Origin: Candidatus Cacconaster scatequi
GTDB taxonomy: Bacteria; Bacteroidota; Bacteroidia; Bacteroidales; UBA932
Direction: 5' to 3'
Assembly (NCBI GenBank): GCA_018065305.1
Contig: JAGHTO010000037.1
Span: 1 to 47,792 of the forward strand
Length of the DNA: 47,792 nt
The position numbers and the translations under genes are program-made. The notes below the pieces were generated by a model. That model had not been told where the DNA came from. It ran no database searches and saw only the letters and a program-made list of their open reading frames with translations. Position 1 is the first letter of the stretch, and each line of letters begins with the position of its first letter. Positions 34,373 through 43,145 of the stretch are shown one piece after another.

Positions 34373-35827
34373 ATGGGTAAACACATCACAGCCATTGACT
34401 TGGGATCTTCCAAGATAGCTCTCGCAACAGGATGCAGCACCGATTCCGGCATCCGGATTGTCAGTTACCACGAAGTCCCCTCCGCAGGAATCAGAAACGG
34501 AGAGATCATCAACATCTTCCACGTAGAACAGGCCGTTTCGAAACTCATTGAAAAAGCAGAAAAAGACCTCAATGAACCCATTGACCAGGTCATCCTCAAC
34601 ATCGGAGGCAAGTTTCTTCACAAGGAAACCCAATCTTTTTCCGTTCACCGTCCCAATCCGATGCAGTTCATAACTGCAGAGGAAATAGAGTCTCTTACCA
34701 AGGCCAGGAACAATACCAGGAATAATGCAGGCGAAATTCTGCTGGAAGCATCTCCTATCAAATATACGATAGACGAATATGTGGGCATCCCATACGAGGA
34801 AGCGGTCGGAATGTCGGGCAATGACATCGAAGCCGAATTTCTTATGGTATTCGGCAAGGAATCTCTGCTGAATTACCGCCGTCAGATCATGGACAGCTGC
34901 AATCTCGCAATCAAAAAGGCAATCCTCTCCCCCATTGCCGCCGCTCGCGCCGTACTGACAGAGACAGAGCTGGAGAACGGCGTGGTCCTTGTGGACATAG
35001 GCAAGGGAACAACTGAGATTGTAATGATAAAGGACGGTATCGTTCTGGATGTGGCAAGCCTTCCCTTTGCCGGAGATTCCATAACAAACGATATCAAGAA
35101 CGTGGCGAACATCACCTACAAATGCGCGGAGGAGATCAAGATTCAGAGGGGCAATTGCTGCCCGGAAATCGTACCCGAAAACTCCAGGCTGGCAATCAAG
35201 AACCAGGACGGCATTGTCGAGAGTGAAGTTGATATGAATTTGATGACCAACGTGATAGAGGACCGTCTCATCGAGATATTCGAAGCGGTGCGCCATATCA
35301 TCGACAATAGCAGGTGGTCAGGTAAACTGGCATCCGGAGTAGTGATAACGGGAGGCACAGCCTATCTCGAAAACATCAGACAGCTCGCTCAGGCGATGCT
35401 CGGCAGGAACGTAAGACTCGCGGCACCGCGCACGGCGATAGCCAGCGACAGCGTCGAGGCGGCATTCGACTCCTATTCTTCAGTCGCGGTCGGACTTGTT
35501 CTGGAAGGCTTTGAAAGAAGGCTCTCCCACACCGGCGATATGTCGTCAGCCCCGAAAACAAAGCCCGGAAATTCCGGTCAGAAAGGATTCGGCACTCTGT
35601 TCGATGATGACGAAAAAATGAGCAAGGAAGAGGCAAAGAGACTGAAAGAGGAAGAGGAACGCAGGAAAAGAGAGGAAAAGGAAAAGCTCAAGGAAGAAAA
35701 GAGAAAGCAGAAAGAGGAAGAGGAACGCAGAAAGAGAGAGGAAAAGGAAAAGAAAGCGGCGGAGAGGAATGGCCGTGGAGGCGGTTTTTTCGGGCAATTA
35801 TTTGGTAACACGGACGATAACGCATAA
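34373..35827 (+). CDS. ftsA: cell division actin homologue FtsA with charged C-terminal extension
   Basis: FtsA anchors FtsZ filaments to the membrane. The ATPase fold is clear: ITAIDLGSSKIALATG at the start, VVLVDIGKGTTEIVMI, and VVITGGTAYLENIRQLAQ. The catalytic core ends near residue 390. After it come about 55 residues almost purely Lys, Glu and Arg, containing two near-identical copies of KEEEERRKREEKEK (nucleotides about 35646-35687 and 35711-35752). The protein ends with the short amphipathic stretch GGGFFGQLFG, a plausible membrane-targeting helix. E. coli FtsA has 420 residues; this one has 484. ftsZ starts 11 nt downstream. Confidence 0.95.
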   Translation: MGKHITAIDLGSSKIALATGCSTDSGIRIVSYHEVPSAGIRNGEIINIFHVEQAVSKLIEKAEKDLNEPIDQVILNIGGKFLHKETQSFSVHRPNPMQFITAEEIESLTKARNNTRNNAGEILLEASPIKYTIDEYVGIPYEEAVGMSGNDIEAEFLMVFGKESLLNYRRQIMDSCNLAIKKAILSPIAAARAVLTETELENGVVLVDIGKGTTEIVMIKDGIVLDVASLPFAGDSITNDIKNVANITYKCAEEIKIQRGNCCPEIVPENSRLAIKNQDGIVESEVDMNLMTNVIEDRLIEIFEAVRHIIDNSRWSGKLASGVVITGGTAYLENIRQLAQAMLGRNVRLAAPRTAIASDSVEAAFDSYSSVAVGLVLEGFERRLSHTGDMSSAPKTKPGNSGQKGFGTLFDDDEKMSKEEAKRLKEEEERRKREEKEKLKEEKRKQKEEEERRKREEKEKKAAERNGRGGGFFGQLFGNTDDNA

Positions 35828-35838
35828 ATCTTAACACA

Positions 35839-37176
35839 ATGGACAAGGATCTTATACCTAACAATTGGGAAAAACGAGGCAATATCATCACCGTCATCGG
35901 CGTTGGAGGCGGTGGCAACAATGCGGTCAACCATATGTTTAACGAAGGTATGCAAGACATAGATTTTATTGTCTGCAATACTGATATGAGGGCTCTCGAG
36001 ATGAGTCCGGTCCCTTTCAAGATACAGCTTGGCCCTCTCACGACGAAAGGGTTGGGAGCCGGCACAGATTTCAACGTCGGGCGCAAGGCCGCTCTTGAAT
36101 CCATTGAAGAGATTCGTGCATCACTGGGACCTGACACCGAAATGGTCTTCGTCACCTGCGGAATGGGTGGCGGAACAGGCACCGGAGCAGCCCCGATTGT
36201 TGCCCAGACTGCCAAGGAAAAGGGCCTGCTCACCGTGGGCGTAGTCACTATTCCTTTCAGGGATGAAGGAGAGGAGGCTCTATATCGCGCAATACAGGGA
36301 ATTAAGGAACTGACGAAGAACGTTGACTGTATCCTGATAATCGACAACCAGAAGTTGTATCAGCTCCACGGAGATCTGGATGTATTCAATGCATTCCCCA
36401 AAGCGGACGATGTCCTGGCCACAGCCGTAAAGAGCATTGCCGAAATCATCACTTGCGGAGGTTACATCAACGTCGACTTCGCGGATGTGAAGAAGGTTAT
36501 GCAGAACAGCGGTGTTGCGCTGATGGGTATAGGTGAGGCCTCCGGGCCGAACAGGGCCGAGACAGCGGTAAATATGGCATTCCATTCACCTCTCCTCAAT
36601 AATCTGGACCTGAGCAACGTCCGCAACGCCCTGGTCAACATAACCAGCAGTGACGGAGAGAACGCTCTCACAATGTCCGAAATGGCCCAGATAATGGACT
36701 ATACGAAGAAATATACAGGCACCGTCATCAACTTCAAACGCGGTATTGTCAAGAAGAAGGATATGGGTGACAAGGTAAGCGTCACAATCATAGCCACCGG
36801 TTTCGATATGGCGCAGCTTCCTGTCATAGACGAGCCTGTATCCGCCCGAGGGAACAGGGTGGAGATTACTCTCGGAGGAGACAGCAGCCTGATTCTCAAG
36901 CACGGGACACCTTATGTCGCATCGAAAGAGATAAGAATCACCCGACAGAGGAGCACGGGAGTGCCTGTCCTGCTGACTGAGACACCGCAGACAATCGCGG
37001 AGTTGGAGGAAGAACCGTCCTACTACAGAAGAGAGAGGCTACTGGCCGAGCAGGAGAAAGCCGCCGCTGCCGCTGCAGCCGCCGCCAATGCTGCCAACGC
37101 CGCCAACGCCGCCGCTGCCGCAAGCGCAGCCGTTCCTCCTGAGAGTAGTCAGGAAGGCGCCGGAATTCAAGGCTAG
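35839..37176 (+). CDS. ftsZ: cell division tubulin homologue FtsZ
   Basis: The 445-residue GTPase forms the Z ring. It has GVGGGGNNAVN, the tubulin signature GMGGGTGTGAAP near residue 110, and the T7 synergy segment NVDFADVKKVM. After the core, the motif IAELEEEPSYYRRERLL resembles the peptide that binds FtsA in Bacteroidota. It is followed by an unusual tail of about 45 residues, mostly Ala and Asn, ending SSQEGAGIQG. This tail lies antisense to the end of truB, with 138 bp shared. No terminator is seen between the two genes. The tail may be an added read-through end rather than an ancestral one. Confidence 0.97.
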   Translation: MDKDLIPNNWEKRGNIITVIGVGGGGNNAVNHMFNEGMQDIDFIVCNTDMRALEMSPVPFKIQLGPLTTKGLGAGTDFNVGRKAALESIEEIRASLGPDTEMVFVTCGMGGGTGTGAAPIVAQTAKEKGLLTVGVVTIPFRDEGEEALYRAIQGIKELTKNVDCILIIDNQKLYQLHGDLDVFNAFPKADDVLATAVKSIAEIITCGGYINVDFADVKKVMQNSGVALMGIGEASGPNRAETAVNMAFHSPLLNNLDLSNVRNALVNITSSDGENALTMSEMAQIMDYTKKYTGTVINFKRGIVKKKDMGDKVSVTIIATGFDMAQLPVIDEPVSARGNRVEITLGGDSSLILKHGTPYVASKEIRITRQRSTGVPVLLTETPQTIAELEEEPSYYRRERLLAEQEKAAAAAAAAANAANAANAAAAASAAVPPESSQEGAGIQG

Positions 37177-37941
37177 CCCCAGATCCCGGGCAATGGACCT
37201 GATATAGGTTCCCTTGCTGCACCTGATTCTGACAACAGCCCACGGGCGTTGTCCGTCGGTGCCACCGCTGATATGATAATTATGAACATTCTTTACTGCC
37301 GCCAGGTCAGGCTTGTCCTTTCCGGCGGCGGTTTCGTTTCCTCCGGCCGGAGCATCTCCCGCCTTATGGAACTCGAGAAGTTCAATCTCGTCAATGCGGA
37401 TTGCGGATGTGCTCAGTTCCACCGGCTGCCCGGTTCTGGCATATTCATAGGCCCTGATACCGCCGACCATCTTTGCTGAGAACGTCGGAGGTACCTGCTG
37501 CTGTTCGCCCAAGAAACCGGTCAATGCCTCCCTTACAGAATCTTCCGTTATGTGCTCAAACGGGAAGTAGCTGTCCACCGGTTGCTCGAGGTCAAAGGAC
37601 GGGGTCGTCGCTCCGAATTCAAACGTAGCTGTATATATCTTGTCCTGCGCCTGAAACTGTTCGGCCTGCTTGGTGGCATTGCCGGCGCATACGATGAGCA
37701 GTCCCGTAGCCAGAGGGTCGAGCGTCCCTGCGTGTCCGACTTTCATCTTCTTGAGGTTGAAATGTTTCTGAAGCTGGAACTTGACCTTGCGGACCACGTC
37801 AGCGGAGGTCCACCGGTAGGGTTTGTCTATCGGCAGGACTATCCCTTCCGGGTAATCCTCCAATGAGTGCGAAGAGAGTTTCTCCGCAAAAAAAAGCGAA
37901 ATATCCTCCTCTATCGGGCAATTATACAGAATCTCCATCAT
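37039..37941 (-). CDS. truB: tRNA pseudouridine-55 synthase with altered C-terminus
   Basis: The 300-residue enzyme converts U55 of the tRNA T loop to pseudouridine. The catalytic motif VGHAGTLDPLATGLL holds Asp75; VPPTFSAKMVGGIRAYEYAR and KGTYIRSIARDLGLALNSGAFLTTLRR are typical. Two oddities stand out. Residues 193-232 are an inserted hydrophilic, low-complexity loop. After LRR at 269, the usual C-terminal helix is replaced by 31 mostly Gly/Ser/Cys residues encoded antisense to the ftsZ tail. It is the last gene of the gltX-rpiB-truB operon, 11 nt after rpiB. Confidence 0.9.
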   Translation of the reverse strand: MMEILYNCPIEEDISLFFAEKLSSHSLEDYPEGIVLPIDKPYRWTSADVVRKVKFQLQKHFNLKKMKVGHAGTLDPLATGLLIVCAGNATKQAEQFQAQDKIYTATFEFGATTPSFDLEQPVDSYFPFEHITEDSVREALTGFLGEQQQVPPTFSAKMVGGIRAYEYARTGQPVELSTSAIRIDEIELLEFHKAGDAPAGGNETAAGKDKPDLAAVKNVHNYHISGGTDGQRPWAVVRIRCSKGTYIRSIARDLGLALNSGAFLTTLRRNGCACGSGGVGGVGSIGGGCSGSGGFLLLGQ

Positions 37942-37952
37942 TCCCGAAAGGA

Positions 37953-38381
37953 TTACCGGATCTTGTCGATGCGACGCTGATGCCTTCCTCCATCGAACCG
38001 GGTCTCAAGCCACGTTTTCACGCAGGCTTTCGCCATCGTAAGGGAAATGAATCTGGCAGGAAGAGCAAGAACATTGGCGTCATTATGAGCCTTGACAAGA
38101 CGCGCTGTTTCCTTGTTCCAGGCGAGGCCTGCCCTGATTCCGGACCAATGATTCAGAGTAATTGCCATTCCGTTGCCCGTGCCGCAAAGGGCTATCCCCT
38201 TCTCCACCACGCCTTTTGAAATTCCATCCGCCAAAGCATTTGCATAGTCGGGATAATCCACGCTCTCCATTCCTTCGTAGGTTCCGAAATCGACGACATC
38301 ATATCCTCTTTTCACAAGATAGAGGGAGATTTCCGCCTTATACGCAGCGCCGGCGTGGTCAGAAGCTATTCCTATTATCAT
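37953..38381 (-). CDS. rpiB: ribose-5-phosphate isomerase B
   Basis: The 142-residue enzyme interconverts ribose 5-phosphate and ribulose 5-phosphate in the pentose phosphate pathway. It begins IIGIASDHAGAAYK, contains VDYPDYANALADGI and the catalytic-Cys loop ALCGTGNGMAITLN, as in RpiB/LacAB. Length matches the family. The start lies 1 nt after the gltX stop codon and truB follows after 11 nt. Confidence 0.94.
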   Translation of the reverse strand: MIIGIASDHAGAAYKAEISLYLVKRGYDVVDFGTYEGMESVDYPDYANALADGISKGVVEKGIALCGTGNGMAITLNHWSGIRAGLAWNKETARLVKAHNDANVLALPARFISLTMAKACVKTWLETRFDGGRHQRRIDKIR

Positions 38382-38382
38382 A

Positions 38383-39936
38383 TCAACTCAATTTTGAGAC
38401 AGCGGAATCTATTCTTCGCAATGTTTCATCCTTTCCGAAAAGAGCCATCATATCCGCAACACCGGGGCCCTTTGAAACTCCGACAAGGAATAGCCTGAGT
38501 GAATTCATAACCTTTCCCATAGGCCACTGATTGGAGGTGATAAGTTCGTGGAGGGAATTTTCTATGGTTTCCTTGTCAAAAGATGCAAGGTCCGCCAGCA
38601 GAGACCGCACCTGGGGCATCGCGGCTTTTGCATCCTCGTTCCAGAACTTGACTACCGACGCCTCGTCGTATGACTCCGGCGCCTCGAAGAAGAATGAGGT
38701 CAGATTCCACATTTCGGTAACGAAATGGGCTCTTTCCCTCATAAGTTCAACCACTGCGGATATATAGCCGTCGTCACAGCCCTTGAGCTTTTCTCCGGCA
38801 CAGGCCTTGAAATCCTCGACAAGCTGGGGAAGCGGTCTCATCCGGAGATACTCCTGGTTGAACCATTTCGCCTTGTCGGCATTGAAACGGGCGCCTGACT
38901 TGATTACACGGTCCAGATTGAAGACAGGGACAAGTTCCTCAACAGTAAAGAGTTCCCTATCATTTCCGGGATTCCACCCCAGAAGGGCGAGCATATTGAT
39001 GAAGGCTTCCGGATAGTAGCCGTCCTCGCGATAACCACGGGAGACTTCGCCTTCAGCGTTGACCCATTTCAGAGGGAACACGGGAAAACCGAGTCTGTCA
39101 CCGTCGCGTTTGCTCAATTTCCCTTTGCCGTCGGGCTTCAGGAGAAGAGAAAGATGTGCGAAGCGGGGCTGTGTGTCTGTCCAGCCGAATGCCTCGTAAA
39201 GCAGGTAATGCAAAGGAAGCGAAGGCAGCCACTCCTCTCCACGTATGACCTCCGTAATCTCCATCAGGTGATCGTCGACGATATTGGCAAGATGGTATGT
39301 GGGAAGTTCATCCACGCGCTTCCACAGCACCTTGTCATCCAAAGTATTGCTGTTGACTTCTATATGTCCGCGGATAAGGTCCTCCATCACGACTGTCCTG
39401 TTCTCCGGAATCTTGAATCTGATGGTCCATCCGGTATCTTCCGCCACAAGCCTTGCCACCTCATCCTCAGGCAAGGTGAGTGAATTTCTCATATTGCCCC
39501 TTGTCTTCCAGTTATAGATGAACGTCTCCTTCCTTGACTCGGCCTCGGCCCTGAGAGCTGCGAGTTCTTCGGGGGTGTCGAATGCATAGTAGGCATACCC
39601 CGCCTTGACAAGCTGCTCGGCATACTGGCGGTAGATACCGCGTCTCTGGCTCTGACGGTAAGGAGCATGAGGATGCTTCTCGGAGGGAGTTTCCACCACC
39701 TTCCCGTTTTCATCCACCCCTTCATCCGGGTATATCCCGCACCAGCGGAGCGCCTCTATGATATATTCTTCAGCGCCCGGAACGAATCTCTGGGAATCGG
39801 TGTCCTCAATTCTGAGGACAAAGTCCCCACCGGCCTGTCTGGCATAAAGGTAATTGTAAAGTGCCGTACGGACTCCACCCATATGCAGGGGCCCCGTCGG
39901 ACTTGGTGCGAATCTTACGCGTCTCTTCCTTTCCAT
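38383..39936 (-). CDS. gltX: glutamyl-tRNA synthetase
   Basis: The 517-residue class I synthetase charges tRNA-Glu. The HIGH-type motif is FAPSPTGPLHMGG near the N-terminus and the KMSKS-type motif is KLSKRDGDR in the middle; EDTDSQRF and GEEWLPSLPLHYLLY are further family marks. ATG 39936 gives the normal start MERKRRVRFAPSP; the frame continues two codons upstream to a TTG. It heads the gltX-rpiB-truB operon. A near-consensus -7 element, TAATTTCG, lies at 39959-39966 on this strand, in the divergent gap with the phosphoesterase gene. Confidence 0.96.
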   Translation of the reverse strand: MERKRRVRFAPSPTGPLHMGGVRTALYNYLYARQAGGDFVLRIEDTDSQRFVPGAEEYIIEALRWCGIYPDEGVDENGKVVETPSEKHPHAPYRQSQRRGIYRQYAEQLVKAGYAYYAFDTPEELAALRAEAESRKETFIYNWKTRGNMRNSLTLPEDEVARLVAEDTGWTIRFKIPENRTVVMEDLIRGHIEVNSNTLDDKVLWKRVDELPTYHLANIVDDHLMEITEVIRGEEWLPSLPLHYLLYEAFGWTDTQPRFAHLSLLLKPDGKGKLSKRDGDRLGFPVFPLKWVNAEGEVSRGYREDGYYPEAFINMLALLGWNPGNDRELFTVEELVPVFNLDRVIKSGARFNADKAKWFNQEYLRMRPLPQLVEDFKACAGEKLKGCDDGYISAVVELMRERAHFVTEMWNLTSFFFEAPESYDEASVVKFWNEDAKAAMPQVRSLLADLASFDKETIENSLHELITSNQWPMGKVMNSLRLFLVGVSKGPGVADMMALFGKDETLRRIDSAVSKLS

Positions 39937-39980
39937 ATTCAATGCTTATGTGAGATTGCGAAATTAGATAAAATAAATGG

Positions 39981-39988
39981 TATATTTG
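39981..39988 (+). promoter_or_regulatory. -7 promoter element for the secreted metallophosphoesterase
   Basis: TATATTTG lies 15 nt before the ATG at 40004. An in-frame ATG at 39977 overlaps it, and starting there would also spoil the signal peptide. Confidence 0.6.
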
Positions 39989-40003
39989 AAGAAAAAATCG
40001 ACA

Positions 40004-41164
40004 ATGATGAAGAAATTGCTGTTGCTTTCCCTTCTTGTCTCAGCCTCATTGCAGGCAAAGACCACCGTACCTGACCTTGACATTGAATGCGGTCCCTGGG
40101 TCCAGAATGTTTCCGAAGAATCCGTCACCATATTGTGGACCACCAACCGGAAAGCGCTTTCCTGGGTTGAATTCGATACTGACAACGGCAATACCTGGTA
40201 TCAGGAGAGCCATCCGGCTTACTATGAAACAGTCAGCGGACGGCGTTACTACGGCACGTTCCACTGCGTTCGGATTTCAGGATTGGAAAAAGGCACGAAA
40301 TACCGCTACAGAATACTGGGCAAGGCAATTGCAGACGACAGCAATCCATACGCGACATCCTACGAGGCAGAACACGCCATCTCCTCCGTCAAGACGGTGG
40401 AAACGTATGATTTCAGCGCTCCGTCCTGCCGCTTCTCAATGGTAAACGACATCCATTTCGACGATGAACGGTACGCGAAACTCCTGGGTGGGATGGATAG
40501 ACAGAAAACCGATTTTGTCGTTCTCAACGGCGACATAGTCTCATTTTCCAATTCAATGGACACCCTCATCAAGCACACCTTCGTCCCGATTGCGGACATA
40601 GCCGCCAATTACCCGATTGTTTTCGCACGCGGCAACCACGAAGGCAGGGGATGCGAATGGTTTGAACTCATAAAGGCATTCCCTTCCAACACCGGCGAGT
40701 TCTACTACAGTTTCAGACAGGGTCCCGTCGCCTTTCTGATACTTGACGGAGGAGAGGACAAGCCCGACTCAGACCCGGAATACTCCGGACAGGCTGACTA
40801 TGAACAATACCGCATCAGGCAGCTCGAATGGCTGAAAAAGGCCGTGACCGAACCCGAATTCGCCTCCGCTCCGAAGAAAGTCTGCATAATCCACATCCCG
40901 GCCATCGCCGACAAGGAGGCCTGGGCCACCCAACTCTGGATAAAGGAGAATTTCACTCCGGTCCTGAACGCAGCCGGAGTCGACCTTATGCTGAGCGCCC
41001 ACTATCACTCATACATTCTGGCCCAGCCTAAGGAATATGGCAACAACTTCCCCATTCTTGTCAACAGCAGCCACGAACGGCTTGACTTCGAGGCCACTGC
41101 ATCAAAGATTTCCGTTAAAATCTATGCCGAAGACGGCAAGATGACAAAAGACCTTTCTTTCTGA
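40004..41164 (+). CDS. secreted purple-acid-phosphatase-like metallophosphoesterase
   Basis: The 386-residue protein has a signal peptide (MMKKLLLLSLLVSASLQA), then a fibronectin-III-like domain of the purple acid phosphatase type (residues about 25-125, GPWVQNVSEESVTILWTT), then a calcineurin-like catalytic domain. Metal ligands are visible in order: NDIHFDD, VLNGDIV, ARGNHEGRG, CIIHIPAI and SAHYHSY. It should hydrolyse phosphate esters outside the inner membrane; the substrate is open. It converges with rsmE, only 1 nt separating the stop codons. Confidence 0.88.
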   Translation: MMKKLLLLSLLVSASLQAKTTVPDLDIECGPWVQNVSEESVTILWTTNRKALSWVEFDTDNGNTWYQESHPAYYETVSGRRYYGTFHCVRISGLEKGTKYRYRILGKAIADDSNPYATSYEAEHAISSVKTVETYDFSAPSCRFSMVNDIHFDDERYAKLLGGMDRQKTDFVVLNGDIVSFSNSMDTLIKHTFVPIADIAANYPIVFARGNHEGRGCEWFELIKAFPSNTGEFYYSFRQGPVAFLILDGGEDKPDSDPEYSGQADYEQYRIRQLEWLKKAVTEPEFASAPKKVCIIHIPAIADKEAWATQLWIKENFTPVLNAAGVDLMLSAHYHSYILAQPKEYGNNFPILVNSSHERLDFEATASKISVKIYAEDGKMTKDLSF

Positions 41165-41165
41165 T

Positions 41166-41897
41166 TCACCGGGAGTTTTCGAGATATACCGCTGCGGTCG
41201 CCACGACTGCGGCGGTTTCTATTCTCAGACGGCTCTTTCCGAGAGAGGTGACAACCCAGCCTTCGGCTACCGCCATCTCAACCTCGCTGCGGGAGAAATC
41301 CCCTTCCGGGCCTATCATCACCATGACATCCGAATTCCGTGAAGCACGCAAGCTCTCCGTTATGTCAGTTTTCTCCACACCGAGCCCTGAAACATCGTCA
41401 CAGTAGCAGATAAGTTTCAGGGCATCCTTCCCCTTCTGCCCGGATATGAAGCCTTTTACGGACACTGCCGGATGCAGAACCGGAATCGAACCTTTGTGAG
41501 ACTGCTTCGAAGCGCTGACAAGAATCCGTTCCACCCGCTCGGGCTTGAAGACTTTTCTTTCCGAATATTCTCCGAAAAGAGGCGTGATTTCATCCACACC
41601 TATCTCAGTGGCCTTCTCGGCGAACCATTCGAAACGGTCGATATTTTTCGGAGGCGCGACGGCCATATGGAGGCGGTAAGGATGACTTCCGTAGCCCTCC
41701 ACGACTTCGTCTATCGAAAACCTCACGCATTTCGGGTTATCATCGACGACCGTGCATTTGAAAAGGCGGCTTTGCCCGTCAATCACATTGATGGAGTCCC
41801 CCTTGCGATGGCGCAGGACATTGATACAATGATTTGACTCCTGCCGGTCAAGGGAGGTCTCCCCCTCTGCGATATTTTTAGAATAGAACAGTTCCAT
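41166..41897 (-). CDS. rsmE: 16S rRNA (uracil-1498-N3)-methyltransferase
   Basis: The 243-residue SPOUT-family enzyme methylates U1498 of 16S rRNA. The N-terminal PUA-like part has HCINVLRHRKGDSINVIDG, and the C-terminal knot has MIGPEGDFSRSEVEMA and SLGKSRLRIETAAVVATA, which bind SAM and are diagnostic. Length matches the family (E. coli 243). It stands alone on this strand. Confidence 0.96.
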   Translation of the reverse strand: MELFYSKNIAEGETSLDRQESNHCINVLRHRKGDSINVIDGQSRLFKCTVVDDNPKCVRFSIDEVVEGYGSHPYRLHMAVAPPKNIDRFEWFAEKATEIGVDEITPLFGEYSERKVFKPERVERILVSASKQSHKGSIPVLHPAVSVKGFISGQKGKDALKLICYCDDVSGLGVEKTDITESLRASRNSDVMVMIGPEGDFSRSEVEMAVAEGWVVTSLGKSRLRIETAAVVATAAVYLENSR

Positions 41898-41914
41898 CTG
41901 ATGAATAAAGTTGC

Positions 41915-41922
41915 TATTTTTG
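41915..41922 (+). promoter_or_regulatory. -7 promoter element for the SIMPL-yfcE-COG0523 operon
   Basis: TATTTTTG lies 22 nt before the ATG at 41945, in the 47-bp divergent gap with rsmE. The three genes that follow are packed within 1 nt or overlap, so it should serve all of them. Confidence 0.55.
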
Positions 41923-41944
41923 CCGTTGTAAAAATAGGAATTTT

Positions 41945-42646
41945 ATGGACAAATCAAGAATCTACTCCGGACTGGCTGTTATGGCCGGGCTTATTGTATT
42001 GGGATGTATGCTTCCCTGCGCTGTCTCAAAACTCAAATCTTTTGACAGGACAGTCAATGTGAAGGGATTGTGTGAAAGGGAAGTCAGGGCGGACCGTGTC
42101 GTCTGGCCGATGACGTTCAAGGTAGTGGGCAACGATCTGGCAACCATTTCATCGGAGATAAAGGCGAAGACGGCAAAGCTGACCGATTTTCTGGCCAAGG
42201 GCGGTGTTTCCAAAGAAGAGATAAGCGTATCAGTCCCCACATTCTCCGACAAATACACTCAGGAATACGGCAATAACGAGAGAACATTCCGCTATGTAGC
42301 CAAGTGCATCATCACCGTATCTTCAAAGAATGTCGACAATATCCTCGGTCTTATGGAAAAACAGACCGACTTGATAAACAGCGGCATCACTCTGGAGAAC
42401 GAATGGGACACCAAAAGCGAATTCTCTTTCGAAGCTCTCAACGAGCTGAAGCCAGAAATGATTGAGGAGGCGACAAAGAATGCGCGCGAAGTGGCTCAGA
42501 AGTTCGCCAAGGACTCCGAAAGCCGCCTCGGCAAAATCAAGCAGGCCTCACAGGGGACCTTCACCATCACCGACAGGGACAACAACACTCCCTATATAAA
42601 GAAAGTCAGGGTTGTAACGAACGTGACCTATTATCTGAACAACTAA
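41945..42646 (+). CDS. SIMPL-domain (DUF541) exported protein
   Basis: The 233-residue protein starts with a membrane anchor or signal (residues 8-28, GLAVMAGLIVLGCMLPCAV) followed by the SIMPL domain: VNVKGLCEREVRADRVVWPMTFKVVG, then the long helix and FEALNELKPEMIEEATKNAREVAQKFA, ending in a tyrosine-rich strand. Family members are periplasmic and oligomeric, linked to oxidative or envelope stress in some bacteria; the biochemical role is not settled. The next gene starts after 1 nt. Confidence 0.85.
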   Translation: MDKSRIYSGLAVMAGLIVLGCMLPCAVSKLKSFDRTVNVKGLCEREVRADRVVWPMTFKVVGNDLATISSEIKAKTAKLTDFLAKGGVSKEEISVSVPTFSDKYTQEYGNNERTFRYVAKCIITVSSKNVDNILGLMEKQTDLINSGITLENEWDTKSEFSFEALNELKPEMIEEATKNAREVAQKFAKDSESRLGKIKQASQGTFTITDRDNNTPYIKKVRVVTNVTYYLNN

Positions 42647-42647
42647 G

Positions 42648-43145
42648 ATGGCATATATCGGCCTGATATCCGACACTCACTGCATTTTCGACGAAAAGGT
42701 GCGCAGTTTTCTGGAGCCGGTTGACACAATCTGGCACGCCGGGGATTTCGGCAATGCGGCAACGGCGGCTGCAATAGCGGCGTTCAAGCCATTGACCGGA
42801 GTGTGCGGAAACTGCGACGGGCAGGATGCCAGAATCGACTACCCCAAAGCACAGTTGATTGAACTTCAAGGCCTCAAGATTCTGATGACACATATCGGCG
42901 GCTATCCCGGAAGGTATGATTACAAAGCCCTCCAGCTGATAGAAGCTCATCGTCCGGATATTTTCATCTGCGGACATTCACACATACTCAAGGTAATAAA
43001 TGACAAGCATTACAATATGACGGTCCTCAATCCCGGAGCCTGCGGCCTGCAGGGATTCCACCTTGTCAGGACCGCTCTCCGGTTCCGCATCGAAGAAGGA
43101 AAACTGAAAGATATGGAGGTGGGCGAATGGCCCAAAACTATATGA
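42648..43145 (+). CDS. YfcE/MJ0936-type metallophosphoesterase
   Basis: This 165-residue small cytoplasmic phosphodiesterase has the complete metal set: GLISDTHC, IWHAGDFGN, GVCGNCDG, LMTHIGGYPG and FICGHSHI. YfcE-type enzymes cleave phosphodiester model substrates with Mn2+; the natural substrate is usually unknown. Its stop codon overlaps the start of the COG0523 gene as ATGA. Confidence 0.9.
   Translation: MAYIGLISDTHCIFDEKVRSFLEPVDTIWHAGDFGNAATAAAIAAFKPLTGVCGNCDGQDARIDYPKAQLIELQGLKILMTHIGGYPGRYDYKALQLIEAHRPDIFICGHSHILKVINDKHYNMTVLNPGACGLQGFHLVRTALRFRIEEGKLKDMEVGEWPKTI

Noticed and set aside
37039-37120. Frameshift in ftsZ creating the Ala-rich tail
   Set aside because: The FtsA-binding-like motif before the tail is in frame and no conserved FtsZ sequence appears in the other two frames; read-through after a deletion explains it better, though relatives should be checked.
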